64,000 nucleotides of DNA, from positions 1,829,310 through 1,893,309 of the forward strand of contig NC_014828.1 in assembly GCF_000178115.2 (NCBI RefSeq). The letters run 5' to 3'. Source of the DNA: Ethanoligenens harbinense YUAN-3. GTDB lineage: Bacteria; Bacillota; Clostridia; Oscillospirales; Ethanoligenentaceae. Positions 18,310-26,249 of this stretch are shown here, one piece after another; positions within the stretch are counted from its first letter, which is position 1; every line of letters starts with the position of its first letter. The notes under the pieces were generated by a model, which saw only the letters and a list, made by a program, of their open reading frames with translations, was not told the DNA's origin and ran no database searches. Position numbers and translations under genes: made by a program.

Positions 18310-19737
18310 CTATGCCCGCTTGCGCCGCATGGAAACCTGACGCACCACGTCGCGCTCATACGGACTGCCGTCGTCCAGTTCACCCCGCAAAACCTGTTCC
18401 ACCGAATAAACGCCGTCGTCGAATACGGACGGCAGTTCCCCGCTTTCTCCCGCATCCCCCTCATAGACCAGTTGGAAATGGTCGGGAAACGTCTGGAATA
18501 CGCGCAGGATGCGATTCAGTTTGCGGACAACCCGCTTCCCCACCGCACGATGCGCCGGCACCGCGTCGAAGCGGATAGATGCCAGATAGGCGCCGCTGCT
18601 TTTGGGGCCGTCCAACTGCCAGTTTCCCGGCGACGGTTTGCGAATTCGCGTGCACAGCATCTGCGCGCCGCCCTCCGCATGCGCCGCACGCAGCGGGACG
18701 ATCGTTCCGTCGGGCGCCGTGAGCGTGAAGCGGCCGGTAATATCTCCGCCGCCCGCCGCCATCATGCACACGTTCAGGCCGCTTGCGGCGCTGTCCACCG
18801 CAAAGGTTTCCCGCACGCCGCCCGCAAGCGCGCCGCCGCGCAGCACCAAGCCGTCCGGCACCTCCTCCGCAGTATCCTGTTCCGGCAGCGCCGTTTTCAC
18901 GGAAACAGGCTGTACCGCTATGTGCGCGCCCGCTATCGCCCCGCAGACATGCGGCCAGACAAACTGTCCGCTCTGCATCTGGATATGGTCAAAATCCAGC
19001 GTGGCCAGGTGCTGCCCGAACGGGTTTTGCGCACTGCGCACCGTGACGACACCGTCGTTTTTGCCCCAGCGGGAAAGAATCTGCGCGCCTGCCCACACCC
19101 GGCTGAATGCCGGGCCGCTGCCGCAGCCCGCGAAGGTGTACAGCGGCACCGCGCGGCCGGCCGTATCGGTCTTCTCACGATAGGCCCGCATGTACCCCGT
19201 TTGCATGACGTAGCAGCCGTCGCTGTGGACGCCCATCCGCTCCCCCAGCGAAAACCCGACGGAGGAATAGGCCAGGTCGGCCAGTTCGGAACCCCAGTGA
19301 GGGGAACTGAGCGTATACAGTCCCCGGATCCGCCCCGCCGCACCGTAATAGACGGCCGCCGTCTGGGCGTCCACCCCGCCTTTGCTGTGCGCCACCAGCG
19401 TCACCGCGGGCGTTTGGTAATGCATGCAGATGTCGGCAAGCTGCCACGCCAGGATACGCCCGTTGCGCCACATATCCATGGGTCGTTCCTTTTCCGCCGC
19501 AAACCCGACAAACGCGGTGCGGAACCCTTCCGCCGTGGCACGGGCATACATTTCATTCAGCCCGTATACCTCGCTTTTTTCCCAGAAACTGCGCGCGGGC
19601 TGCCCCAGCCCGGGCACAAACACAACCACCGGCGCGCCCGGCCATTCGACCGTGCCCGCATACCATCCGCCGCGCCCGGCATCGTCATATGTATGGATGA
19701 GCCGCGGCGCGGGCGGCTGGGCCATATGCTGCTCCAT
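18310..19737 (-). CDS. Alpha/beta hydrolase, triacylglycerol lipase-like, with C-terminal beta domain
   Basis: 475 residues. The nucleophile elbow is LVAHSKGGVDAQ (near residue 120), the Ala-for-Gly variant AxSxG found in Bacillus lipases, and SSPHWGSELADL follows as in lipases that act on long acyl chains. The oxyanion strand VVVFVPGLGQPARSFW is near residue 33. After residue 290 comes a region likely to be a beta-sandwich. No signal peptide is seen, so it may be cytoplasmic. ATG at 19737 has GGGAGGGG upstream; the much longer frame to 20025 crosses a terminator and is rejected. Substrate unknown. Confidence 0.75.
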   Translation of the reverse strand: MEQHMAQPPAPRLIHTYDDAGRGGWYAGTVEWPGAPVVVFVPGLGQPARSFWEKSEVYGLNEMYARATAEGFRTAFVGFAAEKERPMDMWRNGRILAWQLADICMHYQTPAVTLVAHSKGGVDAQTAAVYYGAAGRIRGLYTLSSPHWGSELADLAYSSVGFSLGERMGVHSDGCYVMQTGYMRAYREKTDTAGRAVPLYTFAGCGSGPAFSRVWAGAQILSRWGKNDGVVTVRSAQNPFGQHLATLDFDHIQMQSGQFVWPHVCGAIAGAHIAVQPVSVKTALPEQDTAEEVPDGLVLRGGALAGGVRETFAVDSAASGLNVCMMAAGGGDITGRFTLTAPDGTIVPLRAAHAEGGAQMLCTRIRKPSPGNWQLDGPKSSGAYLASIRFDAVPAHRAVGKRVVRKLNRILRVFQTFPDHFQLVYEGDAGESGELPSVFDDGVYSVEQVLRGELDDGSPYERDVVRQVSMRRKRA

Positions 19738-19813
19738 GAACACCCCTCCCGCTGCATTTTCTATTGAAACTATATGCAAAAGGGGCTTGGTTGTGTTCTT
19801 ATCTAAAAAACGC

Positions 19814-19858
19814 GCCAAAACAGCCGATGCGGAACATGCCCCCCGCATCGGCTGTTTA
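19814..19858. terminator. Terminator of the M14 peptidase transcript
   Basis: AAACAGCCGATGCGG (19818-19832) and CCGCATCGGCTGTTT (19843-19857) are fully complementary. The hairpin lies 11 bp past the stop of the M14 gene on the minus strand. Confidence 0.8.
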
Positions 19859-19868
19859 CTGTATGCAT

Positions 19869-20762
19869 TCATTTGCCCAGTATGCCTGCCAGCCCGGCTA
19901 GGCTGCCTTCCACTCTGGAAATATAAAAATCCGTTGGATACAGTCCGCTTTTTTTCCGTGGCAATTCCAGCAAAGCGGCCCTCGCCCCCTGCGTGGATGC
20001 CCACAGGCTGAAAAAGCCATTGCACTTTTCATCAAACGGTCCATACCGTTTGGTCGTCGTAACCGGCAACAGGTAAGACGCCAACGTCTGGTCGCCCAAC
20101 ACATGATTTTCCCAGCCATGCACGTCGATCACGGCCGCTGGTTTGACTGCCCCCACCAGATCGGCCAGCGCACGGCTTTCCGGCGCCGCCAAAGGCGCGG
20201 AAAGGGTATGGTCGCGCGCATCTGCAATGACCTTGAACCCGGCGGGAAAATCACGGTTGATGTTCACGCCCAACGACACCTGGCACCGGCCCACCCCATT
20301 GTTGCTGACGCCGTGCGCCAACCCATCGGGGTTGGCCGAAGCCACCAAATACAGCGCGGTGTTGCCCAGCGCGCCCCGGTTGCTCTGCGCCCACTGCGCG
20401 ACGGCATGACCGATATCCACCAGGACCTGCCCGTCTTTGGCATACGCATCCTCATAGCCATGCACCTCAAAGGTGAGCAGCAACACCGCGTTCACCGGAC
20501 CGTTCGGCAAAACGCGCGTGCAGGTCAGGTCGGCGCCGAGGCCGCTTTTCCCATAAACAAAGGTGCCGACCGGCGGCAAAGCCTGTATCTGCGCGGCGAT
20601 CTGCTGCTGGTTTGGAACCGCCGCCGCAGTCTCCTGCTGCCCTGCGGCGGCCTGCTTCTGGCCGGACGTCTTTTGCTGAAACAAAACTGAAAACAACAGC
20701 ACGAGCGAAAGCAGCAGCACAAACAGCAGGAAAGCGCGCGTCTGCCTGCGCAAAGCCTCCAT
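19869..20762 (-). CDS. M14-family zinc carboxypeptidase, membrane-anchored
   Basis: 297 residues with an N-terminal hydrophobic anchor (residues 10-30), then a Gln/Ala-rich linker. Zinc-binding HxxE is in TFEVHGYED (near 98), the substrate-binding NxNR in VNINRDFP (near 167), the third zinc ligand in DVHGWEN (near 213) and the catalytic Glu in ALLELP. M14 enzymes trim C-terminal residues from peptides or cell-wall stem peptides; the extracellular placement favours a wall or peptide role. It follows the metal ABC permease by three bases and may share its transcript. Confidence 0.85.
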   Translation of the reverse strand: MEALRRQTRAFLLFVLLLSLVLLFSVLFQQKTSGQKQAAAGQQETAAAVPNQQQIAAQIQALPPVGTFVYGKSGLGADLTCTRVLPNGPVNAVLLLTFEVHGYEDAYAKDGQVLVDIGHAVAQWAQSNRGALGNTALYLVASANPDGLAHGVSNNGVGRCQVSLGVNINRDFPAGFKVIADARDHTLSAPLAAPESRALADLVGAVKPAAVIDVHGWENHVLGDQTLASYLLPVTTTKRYGPFDEKCNGFFSLWASTQGARAALLELPRKKSGLYPTDFYISRVEGSLAGLAGILGK

Positions 20763-20765
20763 CGC

Positions 20766-21611
20766 TTATCTCCCGTCCGTGTGAGCGCGGGGCCGCTTCC
20801 GGAGGCGGAAAAGCAGCCAAAGGCGCTTGGCCAGCATAACCGCCAGCAAAAGAGCCACCGAGACCAGCGCCGTGAATCCGCCTGGCGCCACATTCAGCTG
20901 ATACGACGCGTACAGGCCCGTTAAAATATCCACCACGCTAAACAGCACGGAAAACAGCAGCGTGCGCCGGAAACCCAAACGGAGCTGGAGCGCCGTGGCC
21001 ACCGGCAGGGCGATCATGGAGCTGAGCACCAGCACCCCCACCACGCGGATGGACACCGAGATGGCCGAAGCCACCAAAATGGAAAAAACATAGTTGATAA
21101 GCCGCACACGCACCCCCGCAATGCGGGCGGCGTCTTCATCATATGCAATATAGATCATCTGGTTATAGAGCAGCACGAGCACGGCCACGGACGCGATGCT
21201 CAAAACCAGGATCGATACCATATCGAATGCGGAAACCGTCAGGATGCTGCCGAACAGAAACGAATCGGCATTGGCATGCAGCCTGCCCGAACTGATGATG
21301 GTGATGGCGATGCCGACGCTCAGCGCCAGGATGATGGTGAGCAGCAGGTCGGTGAATTTTTTAAAATAGATGCGGAGGAATTCGATCAGCGCGCCGCACG
21401 CGGATGTGAAGGCAAAAGCCCCGATCACCGGGCTTCCGCCGCTGAGCAGGCCGATGGCCACGCCCGCCAGCGAGGCGTGTGAGAGCGCGTCGCCGATCAT
21501 GGAATAGCGCCGCAGCACCAGAAAGATACCGATGCATGGGCAGAGAATGGCAATGAAAAACGATACCACCAGCGCATTTTGCATAAAGCCGTATTGGAAA
21601 ATATCAAGCAT
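20766..21611 (-). CDS. Metal ABC transporter permease (ZnuB/MntB family)
   Basis: 281 residues with eight or nine membrane helices of the ABC-3 family. GDALSHASLAGVAIGLL (near residue 37) and the helix pattern after it are typical for zinc, manganese or iron importers. Together with the ATPase 66 bp upstream it forms the membrane part of an importer; the solute-binding lipoprotein is not in the window. The metal cannot be decided from sequence. Confidence 0.9.
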   Translation of the reverse strand: MLDIFQYGFMQNALVVSFFIAILCPCIGIFLVLRRYSMIGDALSHASLAGVAIGLLSGGSPVIGAFAFTSACGALIEFLRIYFKKFTDLLLTIILALSVGIAITIISSGRLHANADSFLFGSILTVSAFDMVSILVLSIASVAVLVLLYNQMIYIAYDEDAARIAGVRVRLINYVFSILVASAISVSIRVVGVLVLSSMIALPVATALQLRLGFRRTLLFSVLFSVVDILTGLYASYQLNVAPGGFTALVSVALLLAVMLAKRLWLLFRLRKRPRAHTDGR

Positions 21612-21677
21612 GGAAACGGGTCCCCTCGTCGTGTTATTTCATCTGCCCGGCGGCCGCCTGTTAGCGGCCCGGTCCTG

Positions 21678-22331
21678 TCAGGAGGAATGCAGATATTCAT
21701 CCGCATACTGCTTTGGCGTGCAGAGATGCCCCCGCCCCTCCACCAGATGGTAAATGAGCGTGGAACTGGTCATGGCCGCCTGCAGATTGTGCTCAATGGA
21801 GACGATGGTCACGCCGCGCTGCTGGTTCAGCTTTTTTAAAAACGCATAGATCTCGTGCTGGCTGCCCACATCCACTCCGGTGGAAGGCTCGTCCAGCACC
21901 AGCAGGTCCGGCTCCCCCATCAGCGCGCGCGCAATGCGCACTTTCTGCGCCTGCCCGCCCGAGAGCGTCCCCATCAGCCGGTGGGAAAACGCCTCCATAT
22001 GCAACTGCTCCAACGCGTGTTTCACGCAGTCTCTGTTCCGGATCTTCAACAGCCTGCGGTAACTGTCCAACATCTCATACACGGTGATGGGAAAATCGGC
22101 ATTGGCCTCATGTTTTTGCGGCACATAGCCGATCCGTCCGGCATCCACCACGATGCTGCCCGCGTTCGGCTTCAAAAAGCCCAGCAGCAACCGGATGAGC
22201 GTGCTCTTCCCGCTGCCGTTTTCGCCCAGAATGGAAATGTATTCTCCGCTCTTGATATCCAGCCGCAGATCGTCCAGCGTATAGGGGGGCAGCCCCGTAT
22301 AGGAAAAACAGAGATGATCGACTTTTATCAT
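21678..22331 (-). CDS. Metal ABC transporter ATP-binding protein (ZnuC/MntA family)
   Basis: 217 residues. Walker A is GENGSGKSTLIRLLL (near residue 37), the Q-loop is YVPQKHEAN, the signature is LSGGQAQKVRIARAL, and Walker B is LLVLDEPSTGVD. This arrangement and the short length match the ATPases of metal importers that pair with ABC-3 permeases. ATG at 22331 follows AAAGGGG. It leads the unit that continues with the permease and possibly the M14 peptidase. Confidence 0.92.
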   Translation of the reverse strand: MIKVDHLCFSYTGLPPYTLDDLRLDIKSGEYISILGENGSGKSTLIRLLLGFLKPNAGSIVVDAGRIGYVPQKHEANADFPITVYEMLDSYRRLLKIRNRDCVKHALEQLHMEAFSHRLMGTLSGGQAQKVRIARALMGEPDLLVLDEPSTGVDVGSQHEIYAFLKKLNQQRGVTIVSIEHNLQAAMTSSTLIYHLVEGRGHLCTPKQYADEYLHSS

Positions 22332-22465
22332 GGCATACGCCCCTTTCATCTGCCGGGCCATACGCCCGTCTCCGTTCCCCTTTATTATACGTGTTTTTGC
22401 AAACGTTTTGCAAGTGCCAGGCCTCGACGGCGTGTATCAGCGTTTGCCCTTTTTCGCTCCATGCC

Positions 22466-22508
22466 AAAGCCCCCTGTTGCAGTTGTTTATCCTGCAACAG
22501 GGGGCTTG
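22466..22508 (-). terminator. Hairpin between the sulfur island and the metal transporter
   Basis: AAGCCCCCTGTTGCAG and CTGCAACAGGGGGCTT form a 16-bp stem about 90 bp after the last gene of the nitrogenase-like operon on the minus strand. The T run is weak, so the efficiency is uncertain. Confidence 0.6.
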
Positions 22509-22597
22509 ATGCAATGTGCATTTTAGCTGGGGCAGTTCAAACCCGGGGGATTTTTATTTGAGCATGCCGCCCGCCTGTCCGAATCACGCATCGGCAT

Positions 22598-22747
22598 TCA
22601 ACGCAAACGGACCTTTTCATTTTTCTCGATCTGTATGACTTTTCCATCCTGGATGATTACGGTGACGGAACCATACTGCACGCTTTGTATGTACTGCAAA
22701 AGCTGTTCGGCGATTTCCTCGCGTTCCCGGCTTGAAATATCCGACAT
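22598..22747 (-). CDS. YezD-family (DUF2292) small protein
   Basis: 49 residues, starting at ATG 22747 after AGGTGGG. The C-terminal half, QYGSVTVIIQDGKVIQIEKNEK, is the recognisable DUF2292 core: a short beta hairpin with a basic end. The function is unknown; family members are often found beside sulfur-assimilation genes, from memory and not checked. It is the last gene of the operon with the nitrogenase-like subunits and the NifX-like protein, 87 bp downstream of the latter. Confidence 0.8.
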   Translation of the reverse strand: MSDISSREREEIAEQLLQYIQSVQYGSVTVIIQDGKVIQIEKNEKVRLR

Positions 22748-22833
22748 CTACCCACCTGCTTTCCCGACCGCATGGACCCAGGGGCCTCCGGCCATCCGCA
22801 CCGACCGACATCCCACTTACAAACAAGCAAGCG

Positions 22834-23187
22834 TCAACACGTCTGGGACGATTTTTCCTGATTCAGCGGCAACACATCCGCGCGCAGTTTTTCCAGAACC
22901 GGCTCGATCAAATAGGGTGCTTCAAACACACGCAGGCCGGCCTGCAGAACATACTGTGCGGCCGCCGGGCCGATCTGGCTGACAAGCAGCGCGTCACAGT
23001 CCTTCAGCGCATGGGACAGATCGCGGAATTTTTCCGTGCTGTGCCCGTCCGACAGGAGCATGCTGCGTTTTTCCACAAGTTGTGCCGATTCTTTTGTCAG
23101 CTCATAGATATAAAACGTATGCGCCTGCCCGAAATGGAGATCGATCCGCTCTCCATCCGAGCTGGCCGCCGCCACACGAAACGCCAT
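22834..23187 (-). CDS. NifX/NafY-type dinitrogenase cofactor-binding domain protein
   Basis: 117 residues of the NifB/NifX C-terminal-like domain: FRVAAASSDGERIDLHFGQAHTFYIYEL at the start, then the CDALLVSQIGPAA region and the GLRVFEA strand. These proteins carry or chaperone the iron-molybdenum-type cofactor or its precursor, using HFG-type His and Cys residues. ATG at 23187 follows AAGGAGG. It sits 14 bp behind the nitrogenase-like beta gene, which supports a role in maturing that enzyme. NifB itself is not in the window. Confidence 0.85.
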   Translation of the reverse strand: MAFRVAAASSDGERIDLHFGQAHTFYIYELTKESAQLVEKRSMLLSDGHSTEKFRDLSHALKDCDALLVSQIGPAAAQYVLQAGLRVFEAPYLIEPVLEKLRADVLPLNQEKSSQTC

Positions 23188-23201
23188 GCAGGGCCTCCTT
23201 T

Positions 23202-24518
23202 TCAACGGTAGGTATTGAGCACCCGGTCGTAAATGTCCTCGATCGCCCGCAATCCCCCCCGATACCCGGCATAGCCGCAGTTGAGGATCAAACGGTACTG
23301 GACCGGCACGCTCAAAATGAGCAGATCGGCATGCAGGTCGCTGGCCAGGTCACGATCCCAGCCGCTGCCCAGAATCAGCGCACGGGAAGAGTTCCCATCC
23401 TGCCGGATCTCCCGGGAGATCCGGCCGCCGTCCGTTTCAAACACGACCTCCGCCGACCGCCGGTCGGAAAGATGCGCAAACTGCTCCTCAATCGCTTTGC
23501 GGTGGGCGGGTGGCGTGTCGTCGATGACATACTGCCTGGCGGGCAGAATGCCCAGCTCGTTGAGCAGATATTTGGAAAAACCGATCGCATAGGATGCGTC
23601 CAGAATCGAGTAAAACCGTCTGGGCAGCCCATAGCGGAACTCCAGGATGAAATCCGCCATCCGCTCGATGTGCGTGTAAAATTTGCGCTCCTCGTCGGCG
23701 ACAAATGCTTCTACCTGTTGTTTCGGCAGGCCGCCGAACGCGCCCGCAGCACGCAGGAACTCCGTGGACGCAATGCCGCCCACCGGCAGGTATGGAAAGT
23801 GGAGATACGGTGTGCCGACGGTTTCTTCCAGATGTTTGGCGACGCGCAGCCCCACCCATGCGCCCACGACGATATTGAACTGCGCATTGGGGATCTCCCG
23901 CCATTCGGACAGCCCCTCGGACTCCGGTCCGAACAGGATGTTGACGGTAAAGCCAATGCCCGTCAATATCCGCTTGAGCTCGGCCAGATTGCCCTGCCAG
24001 TAAGGGTCCTGATACGGCACGGTAGCAAATACATTGACCAGCCCCTGTTTCACCCCGCCGGGCGCGCGGTTGGGGATGGCATACTGGTCGATGATGGCGT
24101 TGACCACCACCTCATGGCTTACATAGTTGTTGCTCTTGAATCCGCCCGTCTCCGCGAACACAATGGGCAGGCCGCGTTTGCGGTAATCCTTGACCACGCT
24201 GCCCACATCGTCGCCCACGATGTCCGACGTGCACCCGGTCAGCACGACGAACAGGTCGGCGTCGATAACTTTGAACGCACCGTCCAGCACTTCGCGCAGG
24301 CGTGTTTCGCCGCCGAACACAACTTCCTTTTCGCTCGCGTTGGTGCAGGGAATGGTGCTGCCGCCCGCATAGCCTTCCCCCTGACCGATCAGCCGCTCGA
24401 TCTTGTTGGCGCAGCCGGGCCCGGAATGCAGCACCGGCACCGAACGGCGGATGGCCACGACGCTCTGCTGTGCGCCCAGCGCGCAGGAAAAACGCGGCTG
24501 TTCAATACTGCCGGACAT
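23202..24518 (-). CDS. Nitrogenase component 1-like protein, beta (NifK/NifN-like)
   Basis: 438 residues of the oxidoreductase/nitrogenase component 1 family. Cysteines expected for a P-cluster-like iron-sulfur centre are visible: FSCALGA (near 19), SGPGCANK (near 44) and LTGCTSDIVGDD (near 102). It lacks the long N-terminal extension of true NifK. ATG at 24518 with GGGAGGG overlaps the end of the alpha gene by 17 bp, so the two are coupled. It should form the alpha2beta2 complex with that gene and be fed electrons by a NifH-type protein encoded elsewhere. The neighbourhood is sulfur metabolism, not nitrogen fixation. Confidence 0.85.
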   Translation of the reverse strand: MSGSIEQPRFSCALGAQQSVVAIRRSVPVLHSGPGCANKIERLIGQGEGYAGGSTIPCTNASEKEVVFGGETRLREVLDGAFKVIDADLFVVLTGCTSDIVGDDVGSVVKDYRKRGLPIVFAETGGFKSNNYVSHEVVVNAIIDQYAIPNRAPGGVKQGLVNVFATVPYQDPYWQGNLAELKRILTGIGFTVNILFGPESEGLSEWREIPNAQFNIVVGAWVGLRVAKHLEETVGTPYLHFPYLPVGGIASTEFLRAAGAFGGLPKQQVEAFVADEERKFYTHIERMADFILEFRYGLPRRFYSILDASYAIGFSKYLLNELGILPARQYVIDDTPPAHRKAIEEQFAHLSDRRSAEVVFETDGGRISREIRQDGNSSRALILGSGWDRDLASDLHADLLILSVPVQYRLILNCGYAGYRGGLRAIEDIYDRVLNTYR

Positions 24519-25983
24519 GCAATTCCCTCCCCAAAAACGCATACGGTTGCTGCTTCAGCCACCATTTTGTATATGGCATGGTGCTGTGCCTGGCCAGATT
24601 GGTGACAAATTCGGTGTTATCCAGTGTTTCGGCAATGCGCCGGGCATAATGCAGGATGCCGTCGTAACCGAAGCTGAACTGTTCGTCCCCGATGAGCAGC
24701 GTGGGGATGCCCAGCTTGGCGCCCCAAACCGTCATGCCGCCGTGCCGGGCAATCATGATGTCCGGCCGCATGCGGTTAAGCAGGTTGACCAACTCGAACG
24801 CCTGCTTGTTGCAGATGTTGTACTGCCGGACATCGCCGTAGGTCTCCACATCATGCGCCAGCACATCCGACGTGGGGCAGCCGTTGTCATAGACCGGGTC
24901 GTGGTGAAAGATGGCCGCGCCTTTTACATCCAGCCCCAGCTCACGCAGCACAGCGATGAGGGAATGCCCGTGTGCCGCGCCCGCCGTCAGGTAGGCAGTC
25001 TTGCCGGCGAATTGTTTGCGGTATGCCTCGATCTGCGGCAGGACACGTTCGTGTCCGTCACGGATCAGTTGTTCCACTTCTTGTTCCCGATGCAGAACCT
25101 TACCGAGTTCCCGCAGCCAGATGTCCGTCCCGGCCATGCCATAGGCTGGCGGCACCTTGATCTCCGGCACCCCGTACACCTGCTCCAGCGCCGCGCCCAA
25201 ATAGGTGCCCAGCGTGGGGCAGATCTGGATGGTGGCGACCGCTTCCGAAATATATTCCAGATCTTTGACCGTGTTGAACGGCACGATATACTGCGCTTCA
25301 TACCCCAGCCTGCTCAGGAGATCATCAAAAATATGGCTGCCCCAGAAATTGATGATATTGACCTTTTTGGATCGTTTACGCGGTGGCTTGACCAGCCGGC
25401 GGACGATGGCGTGGTAGGCCGAATCGAACCCGCTGGTCCAGATACGGGAACGAAAACCCTCGCAGAAACAGGAAATAACCGGAATGCCCAGGTCCTCGCT
25501 CAAATGGTCGGCAACACTCTCCACGTCGTCGCCGATAATGCCCGACGCGCAGGAGGTCGTGATAAAGATGGCATTGGGGTGTTCGCGCTCAAAAGCGGTG
25601 CGTACGGTATCGCGCAGCTTCTGCATCCCGCCGAAAACCGTATCCTTCTCCAGTAGGTTGGTGCTGTAATACTTGCCGATGGCGGACGGCAGGCCCCGGT
25701 TCTTCTGCTCCACGCGATAGACGAAATTAAAGCCGCTGGCATCCCCCAGGCACCCAATCGGCGCATGGTTGACCACCACCGCATCGGTAATCATGGAAAG
25801 CATGCAGAAAGCCTGCCCGGAACTGCACCCCATGCATTGGCTGAAGCTGCGGGCAGAATCCTTGAGCGTGCCCGCCTGCGCGCGGCTGACCAGCTCGCTG
25901 GCCTTGCCCTGGTAGGCCGTGATGGAACCGAGCCGCAGTTCCCGGATTTGGACAGTGGGCAGATCCAGATTGACTTTACTCAT
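24502..25983 (-). CDS. Nitrogenase component 1-like protein, alpha (NifD/NifE-like)
   Basis: 493 residues. P-cluster-type cysteines lie in SQCMGCSSG (near 50), APIGCLGD (near 76) and TTSCASGIIGDD (near 145). CEGFRSRIW (near 173) has the conserved CEGFR motif of the family, and RHGGMTVWGAKLGIP may supply the His ligand to an active-site cofactor. True NifD features needed for N2 reduction are not assured, and the gene stands with beta, NifX-like and YezD genes but no nifH, nifB or nifEN set. Neighbours are MccA-, MetY- and MetNIQ-like genes, so a nitrogenase-like reductase for organosulfur compounds, as with methylthio-alkane reductase, is the preferred inference. Confidence 0.85.
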   Translation of the reverse strand: MSKVNLDLPTVQIRELRLGSITAYQGKASELVSRAQAGTLKDSARSFSQCMGCSSGQAFCMLSMITDAVVVNHAPIGCLGDASGFNFVYRVEQKNRGLPSAIGKYYSTNLLEKDTVFGGMQKLRDTVRTAFEREHPNAIFITTSCASGIIGDDVESVADHLSEDLGIPVISCFCEGFRSRIWTSGFDSAYHAIVRRLVKPPRKRSKKVNIINFWGSHIFDDLLSRLGYEAQYIVPFNTVKDLEYISEAVATIQICPTLGTYLGAALEQVYGVPEIKVPPAYGMAGTDIWLRELGKVLHREQEVEQLIRDGHERVLPQIEAYRKQFAGKTAYLTAGAAHGHSLIAVLRELGLDVKGAAIFHHDPVYDNGCPTSDVLAHDVETYGDVRQYNICNKQAFELVNLLNRMRPDIMIARHGGMTVWGAKLGIPTLLIGDEQFSFGYDGILHYARRIAETLDNTEFVTNLARHSTMPYTKWWLKQQPYAFLGRELHVRQY

Positions 25984-26057
25984 TGTGCAATACCTCCGCT
26001 TTCAGTATTCGCCATGTGATCGGGTCTTACAAACTCCATGCAGCGCCCGTTTGCGGG

Positions 26058-26091
26058 AAAACAAAAAGGCCGCATCCCAGACGACGCAGCC
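26058..26091 (-). terminator. Leader terminator (attenuator) upstream of the nitrogenase-like operon
   Basis: On the minus strand GGCTGCGTC (26091-26083) pairs over all nine positions with GATGCGGCC (26076-26068), with two G-T pairs, and is followed directly by TTTTTGTTTT. It lies inside the predicted leader, 75 bp before the alpha-subunit ATG, so readthrough is needed for expression. Its 5' arm overlaps the conserved 21-nt element at 26088-26108. Confidence 0.75.
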
Positions 26092-26108
26092 TCCGGTATT
26101 CCGGTCAG
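26088..26108 (-). promoter_or_regulatory. Conserved 21-nt leader element, copy 1 (nitrogenase-like operon)
   Basis: The minus strand contains GACCGGAATACCGGAGGC within the 21-nt block. It can fold as CCGG-AATA-CCGG, or be read as codons for T-G-I-P-E-A. Copies occur in the metQ leader (36936-36956) and, with compensating changes, in the metY leader (27644-27664). Confidence 0.6.
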
Positions 26109-26129
26109 ATGCATTAATATAACTATTAT

Positions 26130-26177
26130 TATTATATTTATAATATATAGTGTACGCCAACCATTTCCGATTGTCAA
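26130..26177 (-). promoter_or_regulatory. Promoter and AT-rich operator of the nitrogenase-like operon
   Basis: Minus-strand TTGACA (26177-26172), a 17-bp spacer and TACACT (26154-26149). Immediately downstream, over the predicted start site, lies TATTATA-TT-TATAATA (26130-26145), a perfect inverted repeat. A repressor bound there would block initiation. The predicted leader is about 158 nt. Confidence 0.65.
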
Positions 26178-26249
26178 CCCCCAAACGGGAAGATAGCCGC
26201 CGCATCCGCGCACCATGGGGATATGGAACAGAGAACGCGCTGGGTACGC

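Noticed and set aside
22761-22800. Fourth copy of the 21-nt leader element before yezD
   Set aside because: CCGGAGGC is present, but the left half does not match and the stem does not form. It lies between genes of one operon, so chance is likely.
23082-24605. 507-codon open frame on the plus strand
   Set aside because: It is the antisense shadow of the nitrogenase-like beta gene and NifX-like gene.
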